The notes: generated by a model from the letters alone, not told the origin. Shown: positions 17,729-26,996, counted from the first letter of the stretch. The stretch is 64,000 bases of DNA from Acidobacteriaceae bacterium (GCA_025462885.1 JAOAPN010000014.1:372001-436000), one strand, 5' to 3'. A program made the numbers and translations.

Positions 17729-18970
17729 CTATTTCTTCGCCGAAGAAGCCTTAACCACAATCGCATTGGGAGAAGGCCCAGCCGGAAGAGTCGTGAAGAG
17801 CGTGGCACTCAGCGCTCCAAGTTTCCCCTGCGTGCGAATCACCGCCACGTCTCCCGAGTGAGCATCGGCGGCGAGCAGAAGGTGCTCATCGGCGGAGAAG
17901 GCCAGTGCGTCTGGAGCGGAGCCGGTCCGGACGCTGGAGATCAGGCGGCCGTCGTCAATGCTGTAGATCCCGATCGCATCCGCCCCGAAGTTGGAGACCC
18001 ACAGCGAGCTATTATCGCCGCTGACGATGGCGTGGACCGGCTTGTCGCCGATCGGATAGGTGCCCCCCACCTGGTTGTTCCAGGTGTCGATCTCGGAGAT
18101 CGAGTTGGAGGCGAAGTTGGAGCTGAAAATCTCTCCGCCGTCCGGCTTCATGGCCAGATGAACCGGGTTCGTCCCGACATCCAGAAGGGTAAGCAGATGG
18201 TCGTTGAGCGCGGCAGCATCCTGCCGCGCAGGCCAGGATCCCGGCTCTGCGGCAAGCGCGATCGCCATCACCTGGTGGCCCGACGAGCAGGCGATAAACG
18301 CCTTCGACGAATCGGGAAGAATCACGGCGTCCGTGGCGCCCGGGCAGCCCGGATAAGCGGAACGAAGGGCTAATATCTTTCCGCCGGAAGCCTTGGCATC
18401 GTAGGCCGCAATGTTATAGATAGAGACGCTGTTGCTCCCGCGGTTCGTCACGACCAGCGAGCGCCCGTCGGGCGAGATCCGGGCCAGACCCGGCTGCTCC
18501 CCTGTTCCCGCCACGGCTATCTCGCGCCGGCGATCCAGGTCGAGCACCGAAACCGAGTTGGAGCCCGAGTTCGCCACGAAAGCGCGATGGCCGGAAGGCT
18601 CGACCGCGATGAAGTAGGGAAGCTTATGGACAGGAATCGTAGCGACCACACGGTTCGCCGCAGAGTCGATAACCGAAACCGAGCCGGATTGTGTAGCCGA
18701 CCCCGAATTGACCACGTAAACCTCGTTGAGAACAGGGTTTACGGCGAGCCCAGTCGGGTTCAGCCCTACCTGGAGGGTACGATCCGGACGCAGATAAACA
18801 AGGTCCAGCACCGAAACAGTATTCGCCGCCCCGTTCGAGACATAGGCGAACTCCCGGTACCCGTCCGGGACATCGGGAAAGGCGTTGCGGCGGCAACCTG
18901 TTGCCAGGAAGAGAAGCGAGGAAAGAGCGAGAGCGCTCCGACGAGCGGCGCAAGAGCGGAATACGAACAT
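17729..18970 (-). CDS. YncE-like beta-propeller lipoprotein
   Basis: About 413 residues. The start at 18970 gives an N-terminal Arg-containing signal (MFVFRSCAARRSALALSSLL) ending in the lipobox LATGC, so the mature protein is probably a lipid-anchored periplasmic or outer-membrane protein. The rest consists of about seven repeats of the type FVANSGSNSVSVLDL / YVVNSGS...SVSVIDSA, the blade pattern of the YncE/cytochrome-cd1-like seven-bladed propeller. Family members are widespread in acidobacteria with no established activity; binding of a partner or cofactor is plausible. The upstream ATG at 19045 would put a poor extension before the signal peptide and was not used. Confidence 0.85.
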   Translation of the reverse strand: MFVFRSCAARRSALALSSLLFLATGCRRNAFPDVPDGYREFAYVSNGAANTVSVLDLVYLRPDRTLQVGLNPTGLAVNPVLNEVYVVNSGSATQSGSVSVIDSAANRVVATIPVHKLPYFIAVEPSGHRAFVANSGSNSVSVLDLDRRREIAVAGTGEQPGLARISPDGRSLVVTNRGSNSVSIYNIAAYDAKASGGKILALRSAYPGCPGATDAVILPDSSKAFIACSSGHQVMAIALAAEPGSWPARQDAAALNDHLLTLLDVGTNPVHLAMKPDGGEIFSSNFASNSISEIDTWNNQVGGTYPIGDKPVHAIVSGDNSSLWVSNFGADAIGIYSIDDGRLISSVRTGSAPDALAFSADEHLLLAADAHSGDVAVIRTQGKLGALSATLFTTLPAGPSPNAIVVKASSAKK

Positions 18971-19079
18971 GGGGCTGGACACTATTGCGAGTCTATCGGG
19001 GTGGGTCGCCGCCCTGCAAGCCGGAATGAAGAACCCTACGCCCATCTCTATCTATAGAACGATTTTAGATAGAGATGAG

Positions 19080-19268
19080 CGGCAAGGGGTAGAGATACAT
19101 ATACCGTAAGGGCACGGGCATTACATCTCGGGGTGTGGTCGTCACGACGGATACCGGAAGGGCGGGGGCTAACATCATCGCTGCGCGATTGCATCTCGTC
19201 GGATACAGTAAGGGCGCGCGCGTAACATCGTCGCTATACGGTTGAATTCCGTCGGATATCGGAAGGGC
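19080..19268. repeat. Degenerate 50-53 bp tandem repeat array
   Basis: Four imperfect units follow each other, each ending in a GATAC-type stretch and AAGGGC. The AAGGGC boxes are at 19108, 19158, 19210 and 19263, giving periods of 50, 52 and 53 bp. Units two to four also share ACATC near the start and a central TTGAATTCCGTCGGATAT-like segment. The last unit runs directly into the left end of R1 copy a, whose sequence it shares. The array lies upstream of the YncE-like gene. Confidence 0.65.
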
Positions 19269-19419
19269 ATACCTTCAGGTATGCCGCAAAAGCATCCCTC
19301 TCTACTTTTTGTTTCTTGTGTCGATTTGCCATAGGCAAACCGACACAAGAAACAAATCAAAATACGAAGCATCTGGCCCACCTGAAGGTTGGCCCTTCCA
19401 AAAGCTACATCTGCCTAAG
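19222..19419 (+). repeat. R1 nested-palindrome intergenic element, copy a
   Basis: Three nested parts are visible. A left terminal hairpin GGCATACC-TTCA-GGTATGCC lies at 19266-19285. A central stem of 23 bp with one mismatch (19308-19330 with 19334-19356) closes a 3-nt loop and contains CTTGTGTCG/CGACACAAG. A right terminal hairpin GGCCCACC-TGAA-GGTTGGCC lies near 19375-19394. The right edge CTGCCTAAG overlaps the TAG stop of the ccmD candidate. Other copies are at 29764 and 47437. No transposase gene is present, so it resembles a MITE or REP-type element. Confidence 0.85.
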
Positions 19420-19558
19420 CCTGCGGCAACTTTGGATGGCTCCAGAGATAAATGATTCGCGCGAAATATGCGGCCTGAACGGCCAGCACCGCGACGTATG
19501 TAAAAAAAATGTGCTGATGCTGCATGGTGTGGAGGTCGAAGATGGATTTCCAAGTCAT
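19415..19558 (-). CDS. ccmD: CcmD-like small membrane protein (heme exporter subunit)
   Basis: A 47-codon frame, below usual length cut-offs, 34 nt downstream of ccmC. The predicted protein has a short polar, His-bearing N-terminus (HTMQHQHIFFTYVAVLAV), one hydrophobic helix (about residues 17-38) and a short basic tail (SHPKLPQA). This is the size, topology and gene position of CcmD, the small subunit that keeps the CcmABC complex productive by releasing holo-CcmE. GAGG lies 9 nt before the ATG at 19558; the inner ATG (MQHQH) is an alternative start. The TAG stop falls inside the edge of an R1 repeat. CcmD proteins diverge strongly, so the assignment rests on topology and synteny more than on residues. 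Confidence 0.72.
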   Translation of the reverse strand: MTWKSIFDLHTMQHQHIFFTYVAVLAVQAAYFARIIYLWSHPKLPQA

Positions 19559-19592
19559 TGGTTTTGGCCTCGTTTTCTACTAGTCGTGGGAT

Positions 19593-20369
19593 TTAGCCCT
19601 GATGGTCGTGAAGAGAGGCTTCGATGGCTTGCAAGGCGTGCTCCTGATCGGCGATCTGGTTACGACGTTCGACAGCGAAGCGGAAGCAGAGGATGAAGAT
19701 GCCCCACATGAGCCACCCGGCTACGTTCCAGAGGGTAGGAGGCCAGATGCTTGGGGCTAGACCGGAGCCTTCGGCCCCTCCGAAAATGGGGGCGGGATGC
19801 TGGGTGCGCCACCAGCGGATGGACATGTAAACGATGGGGATATCTACGGCCGCGAAGACAGCGAGAACAGCGGATAGTGGGGCTATCTGATCAGGCGCGG
19901 CTAATTTACGAGTGAGCAGATAGCTTACATAGAGAAGCCAAAGAATGAAGGCGGTGGTAAGGCGCGCGTCCCATGTCCACCAGATACCCCACACAGGACG
20001 AGCGTAGAGCATTCCGGTGAGAAGCATGAGAGTGACATAGAGCACACTTACCTGAGCGGAGGCTAGCGCTAGGGCGTCTGCGGTAAGGGCCTTGAGCGGA
20101 TTGCGGTTACGAAGGTAAAGAAAAGCCAACGAGGCTACGAGGTTGACGTAGGGGAAGACCATGCCGAGAACTGCGAAGGGCAAATGGTAATAAAAGATGC
20201 GCTGTACGTCCCCGAGTTCGCCATCAGGCGGGGCGGTGAATAATGCCTGTCGGAAGCCGATAAGCAGTACAATCACGGTCGCTATGAACCACAGGATGGC
20301 GGTGGCGCGGAGCCAAGCAGGGGCCGCAATGGTGGCGGTGCGCTGAGAAGTAAGGGTGCCCTGATCCAT
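19593..20369 (-). CDS. ccmC: Heme exporter protein CcmC
   Basis: A 258-residue six-helix membrane protein of the CcmC/CcsA family. The tryptophan-rich heme-handling motif WGIWWTWDARLT is near residue 130. External histidines are in the FYYHLPFAVLG loop (about 62) and in RTQHPAPIFGG (about 190), the positions that ligate heme before its transfer to CcmE. The start at 20369 follows ACGGAG by 7 nt; an in-frame ATG 24 nt upstream is less likely. CcmC works with CcmAB, CcmD and CcmE in System I cytochrome c maturation, and the operon order supports this. A 134-nt gap separates it from ccmB. Confidence 0.94.
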   Translation of the reverse strand: MDQGTLTSQRTATIAAPAWLRATAILWFIATVIVLLIGFRQALFTAPPDGELGDVQRIFYYHLPFAVLGMVFPYVNLVASLAFLYLRNRNPLKALTADALALASAQVSVLYVTLMLLTGMLYARPVWGIWWTWDARLTTAFILWLLYVSYLLTRKLAAPDQIAPLSAVLAVFAAVDIPIVYMSIRWWRTQHPAPIFGGAEGSGLAPSIWPPTLWNVAGWLMWGIFILCFRFAVERRNQIADQEHALQAIEASLHDHQG

Positions 20370-20503
20370 TTTTAAGCTCCGTAGCTGCTTCACTCAATAT
20401 TTTATCGCCTTCTGAGCTGTGTTGCGCTACGAGGCAGGCTGTGGGGCTGGATAATTTCTGTGGCGTCGATGCGACATCCCCGGAACCAGTCCCCGAATCG
20501 GCC

Positions 20504-21193
20504 TTACTCGGCGTGGAGAATCGTCTCGAAGAGCAGGATACAGAGGGTGGTAAAGATAATGTCGTAGGCGGCGAGCTGCTTGATCCAAAGATTGATCTGG
20601 ATGGCGTCGATGTCGTTGGTAAGAATGCCGCTAGCGGCCTGCACCATCGCCAGGATCGCCGGGAGCGAGACAGGGAAGAGCAGCAGCGGAAGCAGTAGTT
20701 CACGATTCCGCGCACGTAGTCCGAGCGCCGCGAAGAAGGTTCCGTTGACCACCAGCGCCCAGGTCCCAAGCGGCATCACCAGCAGGAACAGCCATGCATT
20801 CCCGAGCGGGTGAAGGTTATAGAAGATGATGAAGATCGGTGCCAGGATCGCTTCGACGCACAGCACGAAGATCAGGTTCGCAAGCGCTTTGCCGAGGAAC
20901 AGCGAGGACGCCGGGGACGGAGCCATCCGCTGCGCGTCGAGCACCTGGTTGCGGATCTCCCGCGTCCAGGCCTGATTCAGAGCAGTCACTGAAGAGAAAA
21001 GAATCGCGACCCAAAGGACTCCCCCAGAGATCTGCCGCGTCGTAGTCGGGTAGCCCGTTGGGTCGAAGGCCAGCGAGAAGATAGCGACGACCAGCAGGGC
21101 AAAGAACAGCATGCCGTTGATAGCATCGCGACCGCGCCATTCCAGCCGAAGATCTTTACGGAGATGGTCTAGGACGAACCGGAGATACTTCAT
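20504..21193 (-). CDS. ccmB: Heme exporter protein CcmB (ABC permease)
   Basis: A 229-residue protein with six hydrophobic helices. The N-terminal amphipathic part HLRKDLRLEWRGRDAINGM, followed by a helix ending AFDP and later NQAWTREIRNQVLDAQRMAPSP, matches CcmB closely. It forms the membrane part of the CcmAB ATPase that drives release of heme-loaded CcmE. Its ATG overlaps the stop of the YbaK-type gene by 4 nt, so this permease is translationally coupled to a gene that is not a known heme exporter component. Confidence 0.94.
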   Translation of the reverse strand: MKYLRFVLDHLRKDLRLEWRGRDAINGMLFFALLVVAIFSLAFDPTGYPTTTRQISGGVLWVAILFSSVTALNQAWTREIRNQVLDAQRMAPSPASSLFLGKALANLIFVLCVEAILAPIFIIFYNLHPLGNAWLFLLVMPLGTWALVVNGTFFAALGLRARNRELLLPLLLFPVSLPAILAMVQAASGILTNDIDAIQINLWIKQLAAYDIIFTTLCILLFETILHAE

Positions 21194-21696
21194 CGGGCGG
21201 CCTCAAAGGTGCCGGGTGCCTTCGTCAGGTCGGCAAGCGTCGATTGGGAGGCACGCAGATAATCGGCAGGAGAGAGCAGCAATTGAAGCCCTCGCAGTCC
21301 GGCCGAGACGGTGATGCGGTCGAACAACTCGATGGTCTCGTCCGCGAAGGCAGGGAACGGCTTTTTAGCCGCCATCACAGTGACACCGCCCCGAATGTAT
21401 CCGGTGAGCGGTTCGACTTCTTTGAGGGAGGCAAGTTCAGCCTTTTTCGCTCCCGCCGCATGGGCCAATTTCTTCAGGTCCAACTCAGAGTCGCCAGGAA
21501 TAACAGCGAAAACATACTGACCGCTATTGGTGTGGGCCAGCAATGTCTTAAAGACCTGCTCGGGCGGAAGGCTAATCTTACGCGCCACGGAGATCGCAGT
21601 CAGGTCCTCGGGGTCGACCTCGTAGCTGAGAAGTTCGTACGGGATGGCGAGCGAGTCGAGTAGCCGGGCGGCATTGGTTTTAGCAACTGACTTCAC
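21190..21696 (-). CDS. ybaK: YbaK-type aminoacyl-tRNA deacylase (Cys-tRNA(Pro))
   Basis: A 168-residue YbaK/EbsC-family protein. Features of the fold are TNAARLLDSLAIPYELLSYEVDP at the N-terminus, PPEQVFKTLL (the conserved K-T/L element), VFAVIPGDSELDLKKLA, and the GYIRGGVTVMAAKKPFP loop that lines the active site. YbaK enzymes hydrolyse Cys-tRNA(Pro), a proline-tRNA synthetase error. The gene is wedged between ccmA and ccmB with a 4-nt ATGA overlap on each side, so all three are very likely one translational unit. A link between Cys editing and heme attachment to CxxCH cysteines is only a suggestion; random operon insertion is the simpler view. Confidence 0.9.
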   Translation of the reverse strand: MKSVAKTNAARLLDSLAIPYELLSYEVDPEDLTAISVARKISLPPEQVFKTLLAHTNSGQYVFAVIPGDSELDLKKLAHAAGAKKAELASLKEVEPLTGYIRGGVTVMAAKKPFPAFADETIELFDRITVSAGLRGLQLLLSPADYLRASQSTLADLTKAPGTFEAAR

Positions 21697-22415
21697 GCGG
21701 CAGGCTCGGAGGTGCGGTGTTTGGTATTGGCGATCTGACCGTTGAGCATGGTGAGGGTGGTCTCGGCCAACGGTTCGGCGAGGTGCGCCTGGTGGGTCGT
21801 GAGCAGGATGGTGCGCGCATGGCCCGAATGATGCGGCCAGGTGCGGAAATCGGCCAGCAGTTCGACCATCTGGTGTGCGGAGGCGACGTCGAGGTTAGAG
21901 AACGGCTCATCCAGCAGTAGCACCTCGGGATCGGTCTGCAGCACGCGCGCAAGAGAAGCCCGCTGGCGCATCCCCTGCGAATACTGGGATACGGTTCGGG
22001 TCAGGGCCGGGTCGAGTCCGACCGCCCGCAGAGCCATCTCGGGTGATCCAACACAGGCGCACTGATCGTCCCTGTGCAGCGAGGCAAAGTAAGTTAGATT
22101 CTCAAGCGCCGTAAGCTCTTCATACAACATGGGAGCGTGACTCATATACGCGATACGCCCCCGATTTTTCTGCGGACTGTCGCCGAAGATCGAGACAGAG
22201 CCACGCGTAGGCGAAATTAGACCCGCCAACACCCGCAGCAGCGTCGATTTTCCTGCGCCATTCTCACCCAAAATCACCGTGCAGGACCCAGCGCTGAAGC
22301 TTGCAGAGACGTTCCGCAGCGCAGCAAATGTGCCGTAGACACGCGAAACAGACGTCAACTCTGCGGCGGCGACAGGAAGGGCAGCGGAGCCGGAAGGGGA
22401 CGCTTTCGTCTGCAT
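21693..22415 (-). CDS. ccmA: Heme exporter ATP-binding protein CcmA
   Basis: A 240-residue ABC ATPase. Walker A is GENGAGKSTLL. The signature is QYSQGMRQRASLARVL; CcmA proteins also have S-x-GxxQR here. Walker B is EVLLLDEPFSNLD, with the switch His in ILLTTHQAHL. The start at 22415 lies 8 nt after the ccmE stop; the longer frame to 22520 would run into ccmE. It powers CcmB-dependent release of holo-CcmE. The stop overlaps the start of the YbaK gene. Confidence 0.94.
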   Translation of the reverse strand: MQTKASPSGSAALPVAAAELTSVSRVYGTFAALRNVSASFSAGSCTVILGENGAGKSTLLRVLAGLISPTRGSVSIFGDSPQKNRGRIAYMSHAPMLYEELTALENLTYFASLHRDDQCACVGSPEMALRAVGLDPALTRTVSQYSQGMRQRASLARVLQTDPEVLLLDEPFSNLDVASAHQMVELLADFRTWPHHSGHARTILLTTHQAHLAEPLAETTLTMLNGQIANTKHRTSEPAA

Positions 22416-22423
22416 AGCTGGGA

Positions 22424-22894
22424 TTAGCGCGTCGAAGGCAGAGCAGTTGCGGTGGTAGTCGGCTTCGCACTCATCCCAGGCGTCGCGCCGGGCGCAGCAG
22501 GAGCGTACTTCGAAGCGCACTTGGCCTGGAGTTGCGTGGCGTGAAAGACGCCGTCTTTGCCGTAGGTTCCGACAGCAAGCGCCTGGGCGTCGTCCTTGAA
22601 GGTATCGGGCGGCGGTTCCGTGCCCTGATAGCTGACCTGCAACTTCTTGCCTTGCTCCAGCAGCTCGAAGGTAGCGGTCGTGCCGGAACGCTTGATGCTT
22701 CCCGGAGCCACGTTACCAGCGACGCGCAGGTGGCGCACGTACGCCTTGTTGCCCATCGCGTTCAGCTCGGAGATCGTGACGTAGTAGCTCTTGTTGTCGC
22801 GGACGCCGGTGAAGGTAAGCCAGCCAATGGTGGCGAGAATGATGACGGCTGCGACGACGATCTTCAGAGAACTCTTCGATGTTTGCTGCGGCAT
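22424..22894 (-). CDS. ccmE: Heme chaperone CcmE, Cys-type (CxxxY)
   Basis: A 156-residue periplasmic heme chaperone with an N-terminal anchor (LKIVVAAVIILATIGWLTF). An OB-fold follows: the YVRHLRVAGNVAPGSI strand, VSYQGTEPPPDTF, and the GKDGVFHATQLQAKCASKY segment. In the classical protein the last segment reads LAKH-D-E-N-Y, with heme bound covalently to the His. Here the position carries Cys with Tyr four residues on (C-A-S-K-Y), the CxxxY variant described in archaea and some deltaproteobacteria. A disordered Ala/Pro/Thr tail ends the protein. It is the first gene of the ccm operon. Confidence 0.93.
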   Translation of the reverse strand: MPQQTSKSSLKIVVAAVIILATIGWLTFTGVRDNKSYYVTISELNAMGNKAYVRHLRVAGNVAPGSIKRSGTTATFELLEQGKKLQVSYQGTEPPPDTFKDDAQALAVGTYGKDGVFHATQLQAKCASKYAPAAPGATPGMSAKPTTTATALPSTR

Positions 22895-23243
22895 AGGTTT
22901 GTAGGTTGCTACCCGTTTAGTTTACGCCGACAGGAGCCTTCTGTGTGCGCCGCAGTGCTCACGAAAGCGGGAACTCCGCCTTCGGAGTTCCCGTTTTGAT
23001 GATCGGACACAAGGTCAGCGTCAGGCTAAACGGCATTAGGAGACACGTCCGCAATCTCGGCCGTGGGTTCAACGTGTCGGTGCCGGGTTGTGCTCTTTGT
23101 AAGGAGATTCACAGAGTCGTCGACTGCATCTCCTAAGCATGGACTATGAGGCCCGTTTTGTGACGGAACGAAGTCTCATGGTCAGAAACCAAGGCTCTTT
23201 AGCGCCATGTCTTTTAGAATGGCGATATTGAGGTTGCAAACAG
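22895..23243. other. Divergent intergenic region ccmE / amidase
   Basis: These 349 nt have no convincing gene. They should hold the ccm operon promoter (leftward) and the amidase promoter (rightward). The only strong structure is the hairpin listed at 22968. A 63-codon plus-strand frame (22945-23136) spans that hairpin and has no ribosome-binding site, so I do not call it. Confidence 0.55.
22968..22997 (+). terminator. Perfect hairpin with T4 tail, orphan position
   Basis: CGGGAACTCCG (22968-22978), loop CCTT, CGGAGTTCCCG (22983-22993), then TTTT. This is an 11-bp perfect stem with terminator form on the plus strand. No plus-strand gene precedes it, because ccmE points the other way. It could end a small RNA or be an element of the ccm leader. 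Confidence 0.55.
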
Positions 23244-25070
23244 ATGAGTGGATCACGCAGAGATTTCTTAGCTACGACGGCGTTGGGTGTTCTCGGGGCA
23301 GCGGTGGGTTGTAAGAAGGGTGGGGAATCGCAGAGTTCAGTTGGTGCGCCCGCTGGAGAACTGCCGCCAGGCGCACCCTCGGCCTTTGCCACCTCGCAGG
23401 CTGTCGGGCCGGACGTTTCGGCCGGTACCTTCGCTGAGGCTGAGAAGCTGATGCGGATCGATATGGGCGCCAAGGAGTTGCAGGAGGCGGCCTCAAGCTG
23501 GCGGGTAGCGATGGCTCCCCTTTATGAGCGGCGCATGGGGCCGAAGAAGGTCGAGATCGAGGACAATGTGGCACCTGCCTCCGTCTGGGTACCGTTGTTG
23601 CTGGAGAACGGCAGCGGGCCGACGAAAGACAAGTTCGTCCGCAGCGGGAACGATGCCGGAAAGCTTCCCACAGGCGAAACAGCCGAGCGGGAGATAGCCT
23701 TCGCGCCCGTGACGAAGCTCTCACGCTGGATCGAGACGAAGCAGATCACCTCCGAGCGCCTCACGAACATCTACCTGGGCCGATTGGAGAAGTTCAACAA
23801 GACCCTCCGCTGCGCGATCACCATCACGAAGGATCTGGCGCTCGACCAGGCCCGCACGGCGGACCGGGAGATTGCGGCAGGGCACTATCGCGGACCGCTG
23901 CACGGAATTCCATGGGGCGCAAAAGATCTACTGGACACGGCCGGGATCAAGACGACCTATGGCGCAGAGCCGTTTCAGGACCGTGTCCCCGGGCACGATG
24001 CGACCGTGGTACAGCGTTTGCATGAGGCCGGAGCAGTGCTGGTCGCGAAGCTCAGCATGGGCGCACTGGCGCTGAACGATATCTGGTTCGGCGGACAGAC
24101 GATGAACCCGTGGTTGCTGGAGGAGGGGGCGTCGGGATCCAGCGCGGGTCCGGGCTCGGCGACGGCCGCGGGGCTGGTCGGATTCTCCATCGGAAGTGAG
24201 ACCGGCGGCAGTATCGTCAGCCCCAGCATGCGATGCGGCGTGACGGGGCTGCGTCCAACCTACGGACGGGTGCCAAGAACCGGGGCAATGACGCTCTGCT
24301 GGTCGCTCGACAAACTGGGCCCGATGACTCGCGGTGTGGAGGATTCGCTGTTGGTGCTCAAAGCGATCACCGGGCCGGACAACTTCGACGTCGCCAGCGT
24401 GGCGTGCAAGCTGGACTTCGACACAGCCGCTGGCGTGCAGGGCCTGCGGGTCGGATACATTCCCGCCTGGCTGAAGGGCAATGGAGCCACCGACGTCGAC
24501 CGGAGTGCCCTGGAGACAGCGCGCAAGCTCGGCATGCGGCCGGTAGAAATCTCAATCCCCGACTGGCCCTACGACTCGCTCAACCTGATCCTCTTTGCGG
24601 AGGCAGCAGCAGCGTTCGAGGAACTCACTTCAAGCGGAAAAGTCGACCAGTTGAAGATGCAGGTCGCCGATGCGTGGCCGAATATCTTCCGGCAGGCACG
24701 CTTTCTCTCCGCAGTGGACCACGTTCAAGCCGACCGGCTGCGGAGGAAGGTCGCGCTCGAGATGTCGCGCGTGATGGAAGAAGTCGATGTCCTGATGGTG
24801 CCGTCCCTGCGTGACGAGATGTTGGTGATTTCGAACAACACCGGGCACCCTTCGTTGACGTTACGGGCCGGCTTCATCGAGGTCTCGGAAGCCCGCAGCG
24901 ACTGGGCTCCCAACCCGAACTATCCGTTGCCAAAGTTTTCGCCGCCGCGCAAGGTTCCACACGGAATCACCCTCATCGGACGCATGTATGACGAGGGCAC
25001 CCTTGGCCGCGTCGGAATGGCACTGGAGCGAAGTTTTGGCGTGGCGGCAGCCACTCCGACGGGCTTCTAA
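23244..25070 (+). CDS. Exported amidase-signature hydrolase (Tat lipoprotein-like)
   Basis: A 608-residue amidase. The N-terminus SGSRRDFLATTALGVLGAAVGC joins a Tat twin-arginine motif to a lipobox-like Cys, so it is probably exported folded and lipid-anchored. After about 150 residues of leader domain comes the amidase signature domain: the catalytic Lys in GIPWGAKDLLDTAG, the Ser-cis-Ser pair region GASGSSAGPGSATAAGL, and GSETGGSIVSPS with the nucleophile Ser. GLRPTYGRV follows. The GatA-like core hydrolyses amide bonds, but an exported protein cannot be the tRNA amidotransferase subunit. The substrate may be a peptide or an aryl amide. ATG 23244 has a weak ribosome-binding site (TTGAGG). 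Confidence 0.88.
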   Translation: MSGSRRDFLATTALGVLGAAVGCKKGGESQSSVGAPAGELPPGAPSAFATSQAVGPDVSAGTFAEAEKLMRIDMGAKELQEAASSWRVAMAPLYERRMGPKKVEIEDNVAPASVWVPLLLENGSGPTKDKFVRSGNDAGKLPTGETAEREIAFAPVTKLSRWIETKQITSERLTNIYLGRLEKFNKTLRCAITITKDLALDQARTADREIAAGHYRGPLHGIPWGAKDLLDTAGIKTTYGAEPFQDRVPGHDATVVQRLHEAGAVLVAKLSMGALALNDIWFGGQTMNPWLLEEGASGSSAGPGSATAAGLVGFSIGSETGGSIVSPSMRCGVTGLRPTYGRVPRTGAMTLCWSLDKLGPMTRGVEDSLLVLKAITGPDNFDVASVACKLDFDTAAGVQGLRVGYIPAWLKGNGATDVDRSALETARKLGMRPVEISIPDWPYDSLNLILFAEAAAAFEELTSSGKVDQLKMQVADAWPNIFRQARFLSAVDHVQADRLRRKVALEMSRVMEEVDVLMVPSLRDEMLVISNNTGHPSLTLRAGFIEVSEARSDWAPNPNYPLPKFSPPRKVPHGITLIGRMYDEGTLGRVGMALERSFGVAAATPTGF

Positions 25071-25091
25071 ACGTGCGGAAATCGCACTGCG

Positions 25092-25116
25092 CGCTCCCGT
25101 TCTGGCAGGGGGAGCG
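25092..25116 (+). terminator. Hairpin after the amidase gene
   Basis: CGCTCCC and GGGAGCG pair across an 11-nt loop, 22 nt after the stop. There is no T run, so termination efficiency is uncertain. The hairpin occupies part of the thiC leader, where a TPP riboswitch might have been expected. Confidence 0.35.
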
Positions 25117-25159
25117 TCGGATCGCCCGGAGCGTCAGGCGGCGTATACTCATTCGATAA

Positions 25160-26710
<1,551 letters not shown>

Positions 26711-26735
26711 CTCGTTCTCAGTTCAGTGCAAAGAG

Positions 26736-26766
26736 AAAGGCCGCTTCCAGTTTGGGGGCGGCCTTT
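26736..26766 (+). terminator. thiC terminator
   Basis: AAAGGCCGC (26736-26744) pairs perfectly with GCGGCCTTT (26758-26766) across a 13-nt loop, 25 nt after the thiC stop. The descending arm ends in TTT. This is a plausible intrinsic terminator. Confidence 0.65.
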
Positions 26767-26996
26767 GTCAGCGATATTTGAACTGGTGCGGTTGACTCGC
26801 GGTGGTTGCAGCGAGTCGGGCTCTGCGGGAGCGGACAGGACTCCGATGTGCATCGGGAGGGACGTCCGGAGTAACTGCTGCGGGAGTTCGATCCATTTCA
26901 ATTGCGCTGAAATTAAAAGCCATTCCGGCGACCCGAACTAGGTAGTGTCGCGGCGTTGGCAGGCTGCAAGTATCCCGAAACAGGGCCCCAGGGAAG

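Noticed and set aside
19261-19401. R1 element as a CRISPR-like or tRNA-like structure
   Set aside because: Only one palindromic unit per locus, no regular spacers, and no cloverleaf or T-loop sequence.
22945-23136. 63-codon plus-strand frame in the ccmE/amidase gap
   Set aside because: It runs through a strong terminator hairpin, lacks a ribosome-binding site and shows no conserved pattern.
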